Shown: positions 42,595 to 51,195 of the stretch, piece by piece
Position numbering within the stretch: the stretch's first letter is position 1
How the letters are laid out: every line of letters starts with the position of its first letter
Source of the DNA: an uncultured Lachnospiraceae bacterium
Lineage (GTDB): Bacteria; Bacillota; Clostridia; Lachnospirales; Lachnospiraceae
DNA length: 64,000 nucleotides
Assembly (NCBI GenBank): GCA_910579495.1
Contig: CAJTVD010000009.1
Span: 6,822 to 70,821 of the forward strand
Direction: 5' to 3'
Translations under genes and position numbers: made by a program
Notes under the pieces: generated by a model
Told to the model about the DNA's origin: nothing
Databases searched by the model: none
What the model saw: only the letters and a program-made list of their open reading frames with translations

Positions 42595-43599
42595 ATGATA
42601 TCAAAAAAAGCCCCCACAATGAAAGATGTGGCGAAGGAAGCTGGCGTAGCCCTGGGAACCGTCTCCAAAGTAATCAATGGGATTCCCGTTTCAGACAAAA
42701 ACAGGGAAAAGGTCGAAATGGCTATAAAAAACTTAAATTACAAAGTAAACACCTATGCCCGGGGGCTGAAAACCCAAAAAAGCAACCTGGTGGCGCTTAT
42801 CATCCCAGACACCATCAATCCCTTCTTTGCTGCCTTCACCGACCACATAGAATCCGCGCTATACAAAAAGGGGAAAAAGCTGCTTCTGTGCTGTGCAGAC
42901 GGCATTCCCCAGAAAGAGACCGATTACCTGAACCTGGCCACCAACAACAAGGTGGACGGTATCATAGCGCTTACCTACTCGGACATCGGAAAATACATTT
43001 CCCAGGATATTCCCATTGTTGTCTTTGACCGATTTTTTGAAAACCGCGTGATCCCCCGGGTAGCTTCTGACAATTTCGCCGGTGGATGCCTGGCAGTGGA
43101 AAAGCTGCTGGAATTTGGATGCCGCCACCCTGTCTATATCCGGTTCCACTCAGTTTTTCCCGGGGAAGCTGACAAGAGAAAAGACGGCTACCTGTATGCC
43201 TGCTCCAAACATCACATTGAGCCTGACTATCTTGACCATGTGAATTGTGATGAAGCGGTTACCATTATGAAAAGCTTTATTGAAAACCATAAGGATAAAG
43301 AAGGCAATCTGGCCTTTGACGGGGTTTTTGCCCATACAGATTATCACGGTTACTTATTTATGGAGCTTCTCCGCCAGGAGGGCTTCCGGGTCCCGGAGGA
43401 TGTACAGGTCATTGGTTTTGACGGCATCTGTAAGTTTGGGAACCCTCAGGACGGGCTGTTTGTGTCCTCCATCTGCCAGCCTGTAGAACAGCTTACAGAA
43501 AAGTGCGTGGAGCTTTTGCTATCCGATGGCCCCTCCCCGGTTCCCCCGCTGACCCTGCTGCCAGTGACATACCGCTACGGGGGGACTACGAAAGGATAA
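42595..43599 (+). CDS. LacI-family transcriptional regulator
   Basis: 334 residues. The N-terminal helix-turn-helix and hinge are canonical (TMKDVAKEAGVALGTVSKVI, then VSDKNREKV and YKVNTYARGLK). The periplasmic-binding-protein-like sugar domain follows (LVALIIPDTINPFFA, VDGIIAL, VIGFDG). Start ATG 42595 lacks a strong ribosome site. No sugar operon is adjacent. The 20-bp LacI-type palindrome at the GH32 promoter (36640) is the nearest candidate target. A 112-bp internal piece of this gene is duplicated at 39614-39725. Confidence 0.93.
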   Translation: MISKKAPTMKDVAKEAGVALGTVSKVINGIPVSDKNREKVEMAIKNLNYKVNTYARGLKTQKSNLVALIIPDTINPFFAAFTDHIESALYKKGKKLLLCCADGIPQKETDYLNLATNNKVDGIIALTYSDIGKYISQDIPIVVFDRFFENRVIPRVASDNFAGGCLAVEKLLEFGCRHPVYIRFHSVFPGEADKRKDGYLYACSKHHIEPDYLDHVNCDEAVTIMKSFIENHKDKEGNLAFDGVFAHTDYHGYLFMELLRQEGFRVPEDVQVIGFDGICKFGNPQDGLFVSSICQPVEQLTEKCVELLLSDGPSPVPPLTLLPVTYRYGGTTKG

Positions 43600-43667
43600 G
43601 CATCCGGACTCATCCCCATTTCTTAATCTGCAGCCCAGAGGATAAGGCGCAGGAAAGGACTTGTACC

Positions 43668-44132
43668 ATGAACCGTATTTTAATCATAGATGATGACAGG
43701 GAACTGTGTTTATTAATCAAGCAAAGTATACTGCCAGAAGATATTGAGGCCGATTTCTGCTGCACGGGAAAAGAGGGGCTGGCCAAATTAAAAGAAAAAG
43801 ATTACCAGCTTGCCTTACTTGATGTGATGATGCCCGGGATGGACGGATTTGAAACACTGGGACAAATCCGAAAAATAAGCCCTCTGCCGATTTTGATGTT
43901 CACATCCAAAAATGACAGCGCTTCTAAAGTGAGGGGGCTCCGCGCGGGAGCTGACGATTACTTAACAAAACCTTTCGATATGGACGAGCTGATCGCCCGT
44001 ATCCTTTCCCTCATACGCCGTTATACCTACTTTAACGGGCAGGATGGTTTCCGCTGTTTCCCTCCTCTCTTCCGCCCTTACCATCAGGCGGGTAAAAAAG
44101 CAACTATCCGCAATGGCAGAGGTGTTGGCTGA
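43668..44132 (+). CDS. Response regulator truncated after the receiver domain
   Basis: 154 residues. Residues 1 to about 120 are a normal OmpR-type receiver: DDD pocket, phospho-acceptor Asp in LALLDVMMPGMDG, Thr/Ser in MFTSK and Lys in DYLTKPF. After SLIRRYTYFNGQDG, where a linker to the winged helix should begin, the frame enters the kinase gene region out of phase and ends in a meaningless basic tail. The DNA-binding domain is absent. The simplest explanation is a deletion joining the end of the receiver to the early part of the kinase gene. Start ATG 43668 follows AGGAAAGGA. Confidence 0.85.
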   Translation: MNRILIIDDDRELCLLIKQSILPEDIEADFCCTGKEGLAKLKEKDYQLALLDVMMPGMDGFETLGQIRKISPLPILMFTSKNDSASKVRGLRAGADDYLTKPFDMDELIARILSLIRRYTYFNGQDGFRCFPPLFRPYHQAGKKATIRNGRGVG

Positions 44133-44934
44133 TATAAAAAACGGAAATGGGAACAGGCGCATTTTATCAGCAACTAAGGAACTTACCGCGCCCCTTGCCT
44201 ATGAAATCAATGATATTGTTGTATCTTATGAGAACAGGCTTTCTGCCTTACGCCAAACAGAAAAAGCCAACAGGCAGCTCATGACAAGCCTTTCCCATGA
44301 TGTAAGGACGCCCCTTACCACCCTTATTGGGTATCTGGACGCCGTACATAAAGGGATTGCCACCGGGAAGGACCGGGACAGTTATACAGAAATTGCCTGC
44401 CGGAAGGCACATGGCCTGAAAGAATATCTTGATTTGCTTTTTGACTGGTTCAGGCTATACTCAGATGAGTTTGCCATGGACATAAAGACTGTGGAAGCGG
44501 CGGAACTGACCAGGAATTTGTTGATTGGCTGGATACCCATATGGGAGGAAAAGCAGATAGCATATCACATTGCCATTCCCGGGCAGCCCTTTCAGGTAAA
44601 CCTTGATACGGACGGGTATATGCGGGTAATCAACAATCTCATTCAAAATGCAGTTTCACACAGCCATTGCGACAAGATCGAAATAACCCTGTCAAAGAAA
44701 AACCATCACATGGAAATCGTTTTAGCAGACAATGGCATAGGAATTAAAAACGAGGATCTGGAGCATATCTTTGAACGTCTCTATCAATGTGGCCAGGCGG
44801 GCCCTGATCAGGGCAGCGGCCTTGGCTTATCTATCGTCCATCAGCTTGTGGAAAAAATGGATGGCACAATAACAGCAAAAAGCCCAAAAGAAAACGGCAC
44901 AGCTTTCACTTTACTTTTTCCCTTAGCCGGTTGA
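44044..44934 (+). CDS. Sensor histidine kinase lacking its N-terminal part
   Basis: 296 residues. H-box SLSHDVRTPLTTLIGYLDA (His near 80), N-box NLIQNAVSHS, G1 LADNGIGI, F-box HIFERLYQCG and G2 GSGLGLSI are all intact. At the N-terminus only about 14 hydrophobic residues remain before RRVKKQL, so any sensor segment and full membrane helices are missing. It overlaps the truncated regulator out of frame, and ATG 44044 has no proper ribosome site, so expression is doubtful. It fits the right side of the same deletion that truncated the regulator. Confidence 0.85.
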   Translation: MVSAVSLLSSALTIRRVKKQLSAMAEVLADIKNGNGNRRILSATKELTAPLAYEINDIVVSYENRLSALRQTEKANRQLMTSLSHDVRTPLTTLIGYLDAVHKGIATGKDRDSYTEIACRKAHGLKEYLDLLFDWFRLYSDEFAMDIKTVEAAELTRNLLIGWIPIWEEKQIAYHIAIPGQPFQVNLDTDGYMRVINNLIQNAVSHSHCDKIEITLSKKNHHMEIVLADNGIGIKNEDLEHIFERLYQCGQAGPDQGSGLGLSIVHQLVEKMDGTITAKSPKENGTAFTLLFPLAG

Positions 44935-44971
44935 TGCCCCGCCTTTTATGCCAGGAGCTTTCATTTAAATT

Positions 44972-45020
44972 GCAAGGTTAATGCAAGGCTATGGCAAGGT
45001 TAATGCAAGATTGGTATGAT
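44972..45020 (+). promoter_or_regulatory. Response-regulator binding repeats and -10 of the LanF-like ABC operon
   Basis: GCAAGGTTAATGCAAG occurs twice exactly (44972-44987 and 44994-45009), start to start 22 bp, i.e. about two helical turns. TATGAT (45015-45020) follows directly, and no consensus -35 is present. Direct repeats overlapping the -35 are the standard site for OmpR-family activators. The adjacent regulator, which should bind here, has lost its DNA-binding domain. Confidence 0.82.
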
Positions 45021-45050
45021 AGAATATCTTACAGAACAGGAGGGCTGAAT

Positions 45051-45974
45051 ATGGATGGCTACATTATTGAAACAGAAAATCTTACAAAGCAATATGGTAC
45101 ACAAAGGAGTGTCTCCAACCTCAATATCCATGTGGCAAAAGGAAAAATCTACGGCCTGCTTGGAAGAAACGGGGCCGGGAAGACTACCACAATGAAAATG
45201 CTCCTTGGGCTGGCAAGGCCCACGTCCGGCGAAGTCCGGATATGGGGATCCCCTTTGCATGGGAACGAAAAGAAAATTCTCCCGCGTATTGGCAGTATGA
45301 TCGAATCTCCCGGTTTTTATCCCAATTTAACCGCATCAGAAAACCTGCGTATTTTTGCCATGCTGCGGGGGGTGCCGAACCGCCATGCAATAAAAGACGC
45401 CCTGGATTTCGTCGGTTTGCCCTGCCAGGACAAAAAACTGTTTTCCCAATATTCCCTTGGCATGCAACAGCGGTTAGCGATTGCCCTTGCAACCATGCAC
45501 GAGCCGGAGCTTTTAATCCTTGATGAGCCGGTTAACGGGCTTGACCCTGTGGGAATTGCCCAAATCCGCTCTTTTATCCGAAAGCTATGTACCGAAAAGG
45601 GAAAGACAATTCTCATTTCCAGCCATATATTGTCTGAAATTTCTCTGCTTGCCGATGATATTGGTATTCTTCACAAAGGTGTGCTGCTGGAAGAGGAAAG
45701 CCTTGCGGCGCTGGAACAAAAAAGCTCTAAATATATCCATTTTACGGTATCCGATACAGCACAGGCGGGTAGGATTTTAGAACAGGCTCTTGATGAAAAA
45801 CAGTTTTCGGTACAGGACGGCCACAATATCCGGTTGTATAATCTTAATTTACCAGTAACCAAAGTCATTGGCGTGTTCATTGAAAATGGCCTGGATGTAT
45901 CCCAAGCGCATACTTGTGAGAATACCCTTGAAGAACATTTCAAACAGATAACCGGAGGTGAAGGAATTGCTTAG
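45051..45974 (+). CDS. ABC transporter ATP-binding protein, BcrA/LanF type
   Basis: 307 residues: Walker A GRNGAGKTT, signature YSLGMQQR, Walker B LLILDEPVNGLDP and switch His in ISSHILSE. The bacitracin/lantibiotic immunity subgroup is indicated by this signature and the SEISLLADDIGILHKG segment. Start ATG 45051 follows AGGAGGGCTGAAT; the longer frame is unsupported. The 3' end overlaps the permease start. The promoter carries duplicated regulator-type sites, so expression was once inducible by the adjacent two-component system. Confidence 0.93.
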   Translation: MDGYIIETENLTKQYGTQRSVSNLNIHVAKGKIYGLLGRNGAGKTTTMKMLLGLARPTSGEVRIWGSPLHGNEKKILPRIGSMIESPGFYPNLTASENLRIFAMLRGVPNRHAIKDALDFVGLPCQDKKLFSQYSLGMQQRLAIALATMHEPELLILDEPVNGLDPVGIAQIRSFIRKLCTEKGKTILISSHILSEISLLADDIGILHKGVLLEEESLAALEQKSSKYIHFTVSDTAQAGRILEQALDEKQFSVQDGHNIRLYNLNLPVTKVIGVFIENGLDVSQAHTCENTLEEHFKQITGGEGIA

Positions 45975-46716
45975 CTTGCTGCAATGTGAATGTATAAAAT
46001 TAAAACGCTCTAAGTTTCTTTTAATTGGGATATTGGGCACACTGATCGTCCCTTTCTTTGTGGCCGTGAAAGCTGTCACAAATTACCTTACCCATCCTGA
46101 TAATGGCATAAGTGTGTTTAACCTTTATGATGACGCACTTATGTTCCTAATGCTTTTATTTGCGCCAATGGTATTGACTATTTTAGGCGCCTGGCTCATC
46201 AGCCATGAATATACTGACGGGACACTGAAAAATATTTTTGTTATCCCAGTTTCCCAGACAACGTTCCTATGGGGGAAATTGCTTTTTTTCGCAATGCTGG
46301 CTTTCATGTTTATGTTCCTTTCATGGCTGGTAATTTTAGTGTTAGCCTTCTTGTGTAACTGTTTTATTCCGGTAACGGAGCTTACGTTCCCTTCCTTCCT
46401 GTTTTTTCTTATAAAAATGCTCTTAGGTGGGCTATTATTATGTGCTACACAGACCCCATTTCTTTACCTTACTATTAGGACAAAAGAATTTATTGCACCA
46501 CTGGCTGCCATTGCTGCTGTTATCCTGGTCAATGTTGTCCTGTCAAATTCGGGGGCTGCAGGGTTTTATCCCTGGGCTGCTTCCTATCTATTGGTAATGG
46601 GACGTTTATCCGGGCAGGGCTGCCCCAAAGAAGTTTCGGTGCTAATTATCCTGGTGATGGGTTTATTGGGAATTACTGCAAGTATCCTTAGATTTAAGAA
46701 AGAAGAAGTTAAATAA
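45967..46716 (+). CDS. ABC-2 type permease, BcrB/LanE-G type
   Basis: About 249 residues with six membrane helices (near 18-36, 60-85, 102-135, 145-165, 175-195, 220-240). The short CExxKLKRSK N-terminus is typical of lantibiotic-immunity permeases. The start is taken as TTG 45967, eight bases after GGAGG and overlapping the ATPase stop; GTG 45958 is an alternative three codons upstream but too close to the site. Only one permease follows, whereas LanFEG systems have two. It converges on the YbaK-like gene with an 8-bp overlap. Confidence 0.88.
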   Translation: MLSLLQCECIKLKRSKFLLIGILGTLIVPFFVAVKAVTNYLTHPDNGISVFNLYDDALMFLMLLFAPMVLTILGAWLISHEYTDGTLKNIFVIPVSQTTFLWGKLLFFAMLAFMFMFLSWLVILVLAFLCNCFIPVTELTFPSFLFFLIKMLLGGLLLCATQTPFLYLTIRTKEFIAPLAAIAAVILVNVVLSNSGAAGFYPWAASYLLVMGRLSGQGCPKEVSVLIILVMGLLGITASILRFKKEEVK

Positions 46717-47182
46717 GAATCCCCTTACATACATCTACCCAGGCCAGATAATTAGAATATTCCTCCAGCTCCGGGATGGTAAGCTCTATGGCGCTGTTCC
46801 CGCTGCCGCAGGCAGGAAAAACAGTCTCAAAACGCTTCAGCGATATGTCCAGGTATACCTTAACGCCCTCATTCACCCCAAAGGGGCATACGCCGCCTAC
46901 CGCATGCCCCACCATCTTTTCCACATCTTCTGCCGATAGCATCTTGGCTTTCGTGCCAAACTGGGCCTTATATTTGGTATTATCAATTTTCGCGTCTCCT
47001 GCCGCTACCACCAGTATCCCATGGCCGTCCACCAAAAAAGAAAGCGTCTTGGCAATCCTTTCCGGCTCGCAGCCCAGCGCGGCGGCGGCAAGCTCCACCG
47101 TTGCGCTGGATGCGTCCAGTTCCCTGATCCGCCCTTCTATCCCGTATTTCCTGAAATATGCTTTTACTCTTTCTATTGACAT
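46709..47182 (-). CDS. YbaK/EbsC-family aminoacyl-tRNA deacylase
   Basis: 157 residues. Family markers: IAKTLSFLV (about 43), VAAGDAKID with KTKAKMLSAEDV-like segment, GGVCPFG (about 97) and FPACGSGNSAIELT (about 122). Members hydrolyse mischarged tRNA, commonly Cys-tRNA(Pro); the exact tRNA here is unknown. The start ATG 47182 follows GGGAGGAAAGGAAATG closely. It overlaps the end of the convergent permease gene by 8 bp and is followed by no obvious partner. Confidence 0.92.
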   Translation of the reverse strand: MSIERVKAYFRKYGIEGRIRELDASSATVELAAAALGCEPERIAKTLSFLVDGHGILVVAAGDAKIDNTKYKAQFGTKAKMLSAEDVEKMVGHAVGGVCPFGVNEGVKVYLDISLKRFETVFPACGSGNSAIELTIPELEEYSNYLAWVDVCKGILI

Positions 47183-47219
47183 TTCCTTTCCTCCCCTGGT
47201 TTTACTTGTGTGGCAGTCC

Positions 47220-49094
47220 TTATTCTATCATCCCCAGCAATTTCCCGGTGATTCCCGCCATATGGGTGGATACCTGTTTTGTATTATGGGAAATCTGCAC
47301 ATTTTTTTCCACCACGCCCACAATTCTCCCAATCTGCCTTACCGCATCTGATACAATAGTAACATTGCCCTTTACCATACCCGTAATTTTCTCCACCCCC
47401 TGGTTGGCCTGTTCAATATTTTCCGCCGCCGCCCCAAAGGCCTCTGCTGTCTCGTCGGTAATCTTTTTGCCGTTTTCCACCGCCCTGATGGAATTGGTAA
47501 TCAGTTCATTGGTCTCCTGGGCCGCCTGGGCGCTCCGTGCCGCAAGCTCTCCCACCTGGGTTGCCACTACAGCAAACCCTCTGCCCATCTCGCCGGCCCT
47601 TGCCGCTTCAATGGAAGCATTAAGGGAAAGCATATTGGTCTGCTGGGCAATGGAGTTGATCTCACCGATAATCTTTTCAATGGACATGGACATTTCCGTG
47701 ATCTTCTGCATGGAATCTTTCAGCAGCGCCATCTGGGACTGGGTCTGCAAAATTCTTTCCGCCGTGCTTTCTGTAGTGGCAGTTACATCAGCGGCCACAG
47801 TTTCACTGCGGTTTAATTCCCCTGTAAGCTGTTCCATGATCTGCCTGAAAGCCTCTACCGCCTTTTCCTGCTCCCCGGTGCCATTGTAAATATTGTCCGC
47901 GTTCTCCAATGTCTCATTAGAAACCTGTTCCAGCTCCACACAGGCGTTTTTAATATTCTGGATCAATGCCCGGTTGCTTTCCATATCTTCTTTCTGTTTC
48001 TCCAGCAGGTCTTCATTTTCCTTCATGCTCCGGCAAATGCTGGCAACCATTGTATTGATGCTCCCTGAAAGCATGGTAAATTCCGGGTTCCCATGTTCAT
48101 TAACCGTTATCCCAAAATTCCCTTCCGCAATTGCTTTCATAGAACCGGTAATGCTGTGAATCCCCCGGACAATCTTCTGGTCCACCATCTGGTTGATCAT
48201 CAAAAGCAAAATACCAAAAATAATCAGCATGCTCAAAGACACCACCATCATCTGGCTGCGGCGGTCCGCATAGTATTCCCTTGCAGGCAGGAAAGTCCCG
48301 ATAATCCTGCCATCCTTTTCCTCCGCCTGATAATAGCCGCTTACCCCGTTGACAGTGGCCCTGCCGTTTCCGGTAAACCCATCCGGGAACCCGGCCGCCG
48401 CTGCAGGAGTGCCAATCAGGGAAGCATCCGGATGTGCCAATAACTGCCCGTTTTGGGCATCAATGGCATATACATAACCGCCGTCTCCAAAATCCGTATT
48501 TTTAAGCACCACATCCAAAGTGGTATTGGCAAGTGTCCTTTCCAGGACCTCCGGGCGCACACCCACCTGTACCAGCCCTTTGGCATCTTTCCTGGCTACG
48601 CCGATATACTGCATCACAATACCTTCCGCTACATTCACCTGAGGTTCCTGGACGATTTCGATGGAAGGGTCCTGGATAATCACCATAAAGGCATTGGACT
48701 GTTCGCCGCTTTTCATGTCAAAGCCAATATAGCTTTCGATGTCGCTGCTGATAATAATCCCTTCTTCATCAATAATATGCAGCTCATTTACCATCAGCCT
48801 TTCCTTTATTTGATCCAGTTCTTCCCTGTTGCCTATAATAGAAGGGTCCCTGGCCAGAAGATCCGCAAAAGCCCTGGCTTTGGCAAGGTTATTTTCACCC
48901 AGGTTTTCCGTAAGGCTTCTGATATTCTCCTCATTATCTGCCAGCTTCTCCCCAACCTCTGCCAGCTTCTCTTTGCTCTCTGCCGTATTGCTGCCCTGGT
49001 TTGCCACCGTCTGCAATATAAAAATAGAGGCGATGGTAACAAGAAGCGCTGCCAGCATATAAGTAAAAAGGCTTTTGGTAAAAATTTTCTTCAT
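47220..49094 (-). CDS. Methyl-accepting chemotaxis protein
   Basis: 624 residues. Membrane helix about 10-32, an extracytoplasmic sensor of the Cache/CHASE type (about 35-255, with LHIIDEEGIIISSDIE and GYVYAIDAQNGQLLAHPD), a second helix about 265-285, HAMP (about 290-345) and the signalling domain. The hairpin tip INSIAQQTNMLSLNASIEAARAGE is unmistakable in pieces. There is no C-terminal CheR-binding pentapeptide. Start ATG 49094 follows AAAGGAATATTGCC. No chemotaxis or flagellar gene is adjacent, so it is an orphan receptor signalling to a distant array. Confidence 0.94.
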   Translation of the reverse strand: MKKIFTKSLFTYMLAALLVTIASIFILQTVANQGSNTAESKEKLAEVGEKLADNEENIRSLTENLGENNLAKARAFADLLARDPSIIGNREELDQIKERLMVNELHIIDEEGIIISSDIESYIGFDMKSGEQSNAFMVIIQDPSIEIVQEPQVNVAEGIVMQYIGVARKDAKGLVQVGVRPEVLERTLANTTLDVVLKNTDFGDGGYVYAIDAQNGQLLAHPDASLIGTPAAAAGFPDGFTGNGRATVNGVSGYYQAEEKDGRIIGTFLPAREYYADRRSQMMVVSLSMLIIFGILLLMINQMVDQKIVRGIHSITGSMKAIAEGNFGITVNEHGNPEFTMLSGSINTMVASICRSMKENEDLLEKQKEDMESNRALIQNIKNACVELEQVSNETLENADNIYNGTGEQEKAVEAFRQIMEQLTGELNRSETVAADVTATTESTAERILQTQSQMALLKDSMQKITEMSMSIEKIIGEINSIAQQTNMLSLNASIEAARAGEMGRGFAVVATQVGELAARSAQAAQETNELITNSIRAVENGKKITDETAEAFGAAAENIEQANQGVEKITGMVKGNVTIVSDAVRQIGRIVGVVEKNVQISHNTKQVSTHMAGITGKLLGMIE

Positions 49095-49191
49095 GGCAAT
49101 ATTCCTTTCCCTTTCGCAATTGTGTGTTTTTTCTGTGATCATTTCATTAAATATCAAAATTTTTGTCACTAATTACAAAACTCTACTATCA

Positions 49192-49221
49192 ACCATAGCA
49201 TATTTTGCATAATTTTGTCAA
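49192..49221 (-). promoter_or_regulatory. Promoter of the chemoreceptor gene
   Basis: On the minus strand, TTGACA (49221-49216), 18-bp spacer, TATGGT (49197-49192), about 100 nt before the ATG. This is sigma-A-like; I see no flagellar sigma-28 pattern. Confidence 0.65.
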
Positions 49222-49357
49222 ATCAATCCATTTGGAAATCCAGCGCCATTCCCGTCAAGCCTTTTTTATTATACTGCCATCTTCCTTTATCCGTTTTCCC
49301 CTTTTTTCGCAAAACAGCCCGAAATTTCGCAAATAATACTGCCTGGGGCAGAACAAT

Positions 49358-49386
49358 TTGACATGTGCCCGGTGGCGGCCTATAAT
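49358..49386 (+). promoter_or_regulatory. Sigma-A promoter of the FecCD/BtuCD-type transporter genes
   Basis: TTGACA (49358-49363), 17-bp spacer, TATAAT (49381-49386), both perfect. The start codon region (49398-49425) begins within 40 nt, so any operator would be close by; I see no palindrome. Confidence 0.82.
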
Positions 49387-49424
49387 GAAACTATTCTTTG
49401 AAAAATGAGGTCTGTTTGCCGTTT

Positions 49425-50423
49425 ATGAAGAAAAATAACTTCCTGACCATCTTATTGTTATTCCTTTTACTGATTGCATGTTCCTGTGCCGGGATTGCCT
49501 TTGGAAGCGTTTCCTTAAGCCCTGGGAATGTGGTTAAGGTTCTTTTTTCCACAGACTCCAGTTCCACGGCCTCTACCCTAGTTCGGACTGTGCGCTCTCC
49601 CAGGGTGTTGGGCGGGCTTTTTGCAGGCATGGGGCTTGCCTGCGCAGGGGTGATCCTCCAGGGGGTCATGAATAATTCCCTTGCCAGCCCCAATACCATT
49701 GGCATCAATTCCGGCTCCGGCTTCGGGGTTATGCTTGCCCTGCTGCTGTTTCCCCAAAAAACCGGCCTGCTGCCGGTATTTGCCTTTTGCGGCGCACTCA
49801 CCGCCGCCCTTTTGGTGTTCCTTCTGGCCTATCTGGGGGACAGCTCCAGGACCACCATCGTCCTTGCCGGTATTACCATATCCAGTTTTTTCAACGCCGG
49901 GATCAATACCGTTAAAATTCTGGATACGGAAATCACTGTAAACCTCACCTCCTTTATGGCTGGGTCCCTTTCCGGGCTGACCATGAAAAAGCTGCTGCTC
50001 CCCTGTGGGTGCGTTTTGCTTGCCTTCTGCCTGTCCCTGTTTTTTGCAAGATCTTTAAATATACTAGGCCTTGGGGACGATATTGCCCGTTCCCTGGGAA
50101 TGCGGGTATTTCTTACCAGGTTTACCCTGCTGGCCCTTGCCAGCATCCTGGCGGGCTGTGTGGTGAGCTATGCGGGGCTTTTAAGCTTTGTAGGGCTGGT
50201 GGTCCCCCACATCTGCAGGCATCTTTTTGGGAACGATGCCCGCCTGCTGCTTCCCTGCTCCGCCCTCCTGGGGGGAAGCTTTGTACTTATGTGCGACCTG
50301 GCAGGGCGGGTTTTGTTTGCCCCCTTTGAACTCCCCGCGGGTATCCTGATGGCTTTCATCGGCGGCCCTTTTTTCCTGTATCTTCTGCTGAAAAAGAAAG
50401 GAGGGCGCAGAGTCCATGCTTGA
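49425..50423 (+). CDS. FecCD/BtuC-family permease (siderophore, heme or corrinoid uptake)
   Basis: About 332 residues with eight to ten membrane helices. FecCD signatures are clear: RSPRVLGGLFAGMGLACAGVILQ (in pieces, about 58-80), NSLASPNTIGINSG and LSFVGLVVPHICRHLFG near the C-terminus. The start is uncertain. ATG 49425 lacks a good ribosome site; TTG 49416, five bases after GAGGTCTGT, or TTG 49398 could be used. It overlaps the ATPase gene by 8 nt. The binding protein is on the other strand at 52610-53581, past the convergent siroheme synthase. Substrate class is inferred only. Confidence 0.9.
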   Translation: MKKNNFLTILLLFLLLIACSCAGIAFGSVSLSPGNVVKVLFSTDSSSTASTLVRTVRSPRVLGGLFAGMGLACAGVILQGVMNNSLASPNTIGINSGSGFGVMLALLLFPQKTGLLPVFAFCGALTAALLVFLLAYLGDSSRTTIVLAGITISSFFNAGINTVKILDTEITVNLTSFMAGSLSGLTMKKLLLPCGCVLLAFCLSLFFARSLNILGLGDDIARSLGMRVFLTRFTLLALASILAGCVVSYAGLLSFVGLVVPHICRHLFGNDARLLLPCSALLGGSFVLMCDLAGRVLFAPFELPAGILMAFIGGPFFLYLLLKKKGGRRVHA

Positions 50424-51195
50424 ATACCGCCATGTATCCGTTTCCTGCCAGCGCACCCCTGTGCTGGAGGATATTTCCGTTTCCTTCCCGGCCGGAAAAA
50501 TCACTGTCATTGTAGGCCCCAACGGCTGTGGGAAAACTACCCTCCTGCAATGCCTTAACGGGGTATCCCAGGTAACCGGGGGCAGCATCTTTTTAAAGGG
50601 GCAGGATTACTTAAAGCTTTCCCCAAGAGAGCGGGCCAGGACCCTCTCCTTTCTGCCCCAGGTGCGCACCATCATCCCTGCCCTCCCTGTGAAAACCTTA
50701 GTAGAGCACGGGCGCTTCCCCTACCTTGGCTTTGCCCGCAAAAAATCCCCAAAGGATATGGCCATCGTCCGCCATGCCATGGAATTTGCCCAGGTAAGCG
50801 AATATGCCCACCAATATGTGGACACCCTCTCCGGCGGCGTCCGCCAGCGGGTCTTTTTTGCCATGGCCCTTGCCCAGGACTGTAACTTGATGGTGCTGGA
50901 CGAGCCCACCACTTACCTGGACCTGCCCGGGCAAAAGGAATTTCTCCATATGCTTGAAATTCTCCGGGAGGAAGGAAAAACCATCATCCTGACCCTCCAC
51001 GACTTAAACCATGCGGTCCGTATTGCAGACCAGCTTGTGGTAATGGGTGCCTGCACCCCAACCCCCCAGGGCAGGAAAATCGCTGCCTGGGGGGCTCCGG
51101 GGGATTGCCTGAAAAGGCACATTTTAGAGGAAGTATTCCATACCAAATACAAAAAATTTGAAGACCAGGAAGGAGCCTACTATTTTTTTATTTAA
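50416..51195 (+). CDS. FepC/BtuD-type ABC ATP-binding protein
   Basis: 259 residues: Walker A GPNGCGKTT, Q-loop FLPQVR, signature LSGGVRQRV, Walker B LMVLDEPTTYLDLP and switch His in LTLHDLNHA. These are typical of iron-complex/vitamin B12 importers. Start ATG 50416 follows AAAGGAGGGCG and overlaps the permease stop. The 3' end overlaps the siroheme synthase stop by 8 bp in convergent orientation, so the transcripts could interfere with each other. Confidence 0.93.
   Translation: MLEYRHVSVSCQRTPVLEDISVSFPAGKITVIVGPNGCGKTTLLQCLNGVSQVTGGSIFLKGQDYLKLSPRERARTLSFLPQVRTIIPALPVKTLVEHGRFPYLGFARKKSPKDMAIVRHAMEFAQVSEYAHQYVDTLSGGVRQRVFFAMALAQDCNLMVLDEPTTYLDLPGQKEFLHMLEILREEGKTIILTLHDLNHAVRIADQLVVMGACTPTPQGRKIAAWGAPGDCLKRHILEEVFHTKYKKFEDQEGAYYFFI

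Noticed and set aside
39614..43266. Reading the two 112-bp copies as attachment sites or a target-site duplication
   Set aside because: They are internal coding sequence of a lacI-type gene, too long and diverged for a target duplication, and no integrase or transposase lies between them.
49095..49397. Flagellar (sigma-28) promoter for the chemoreceptor
   Set aside because: A good sigma-A pattern is present and I could not find a TAAA-N15-GCCGATAA-like element.
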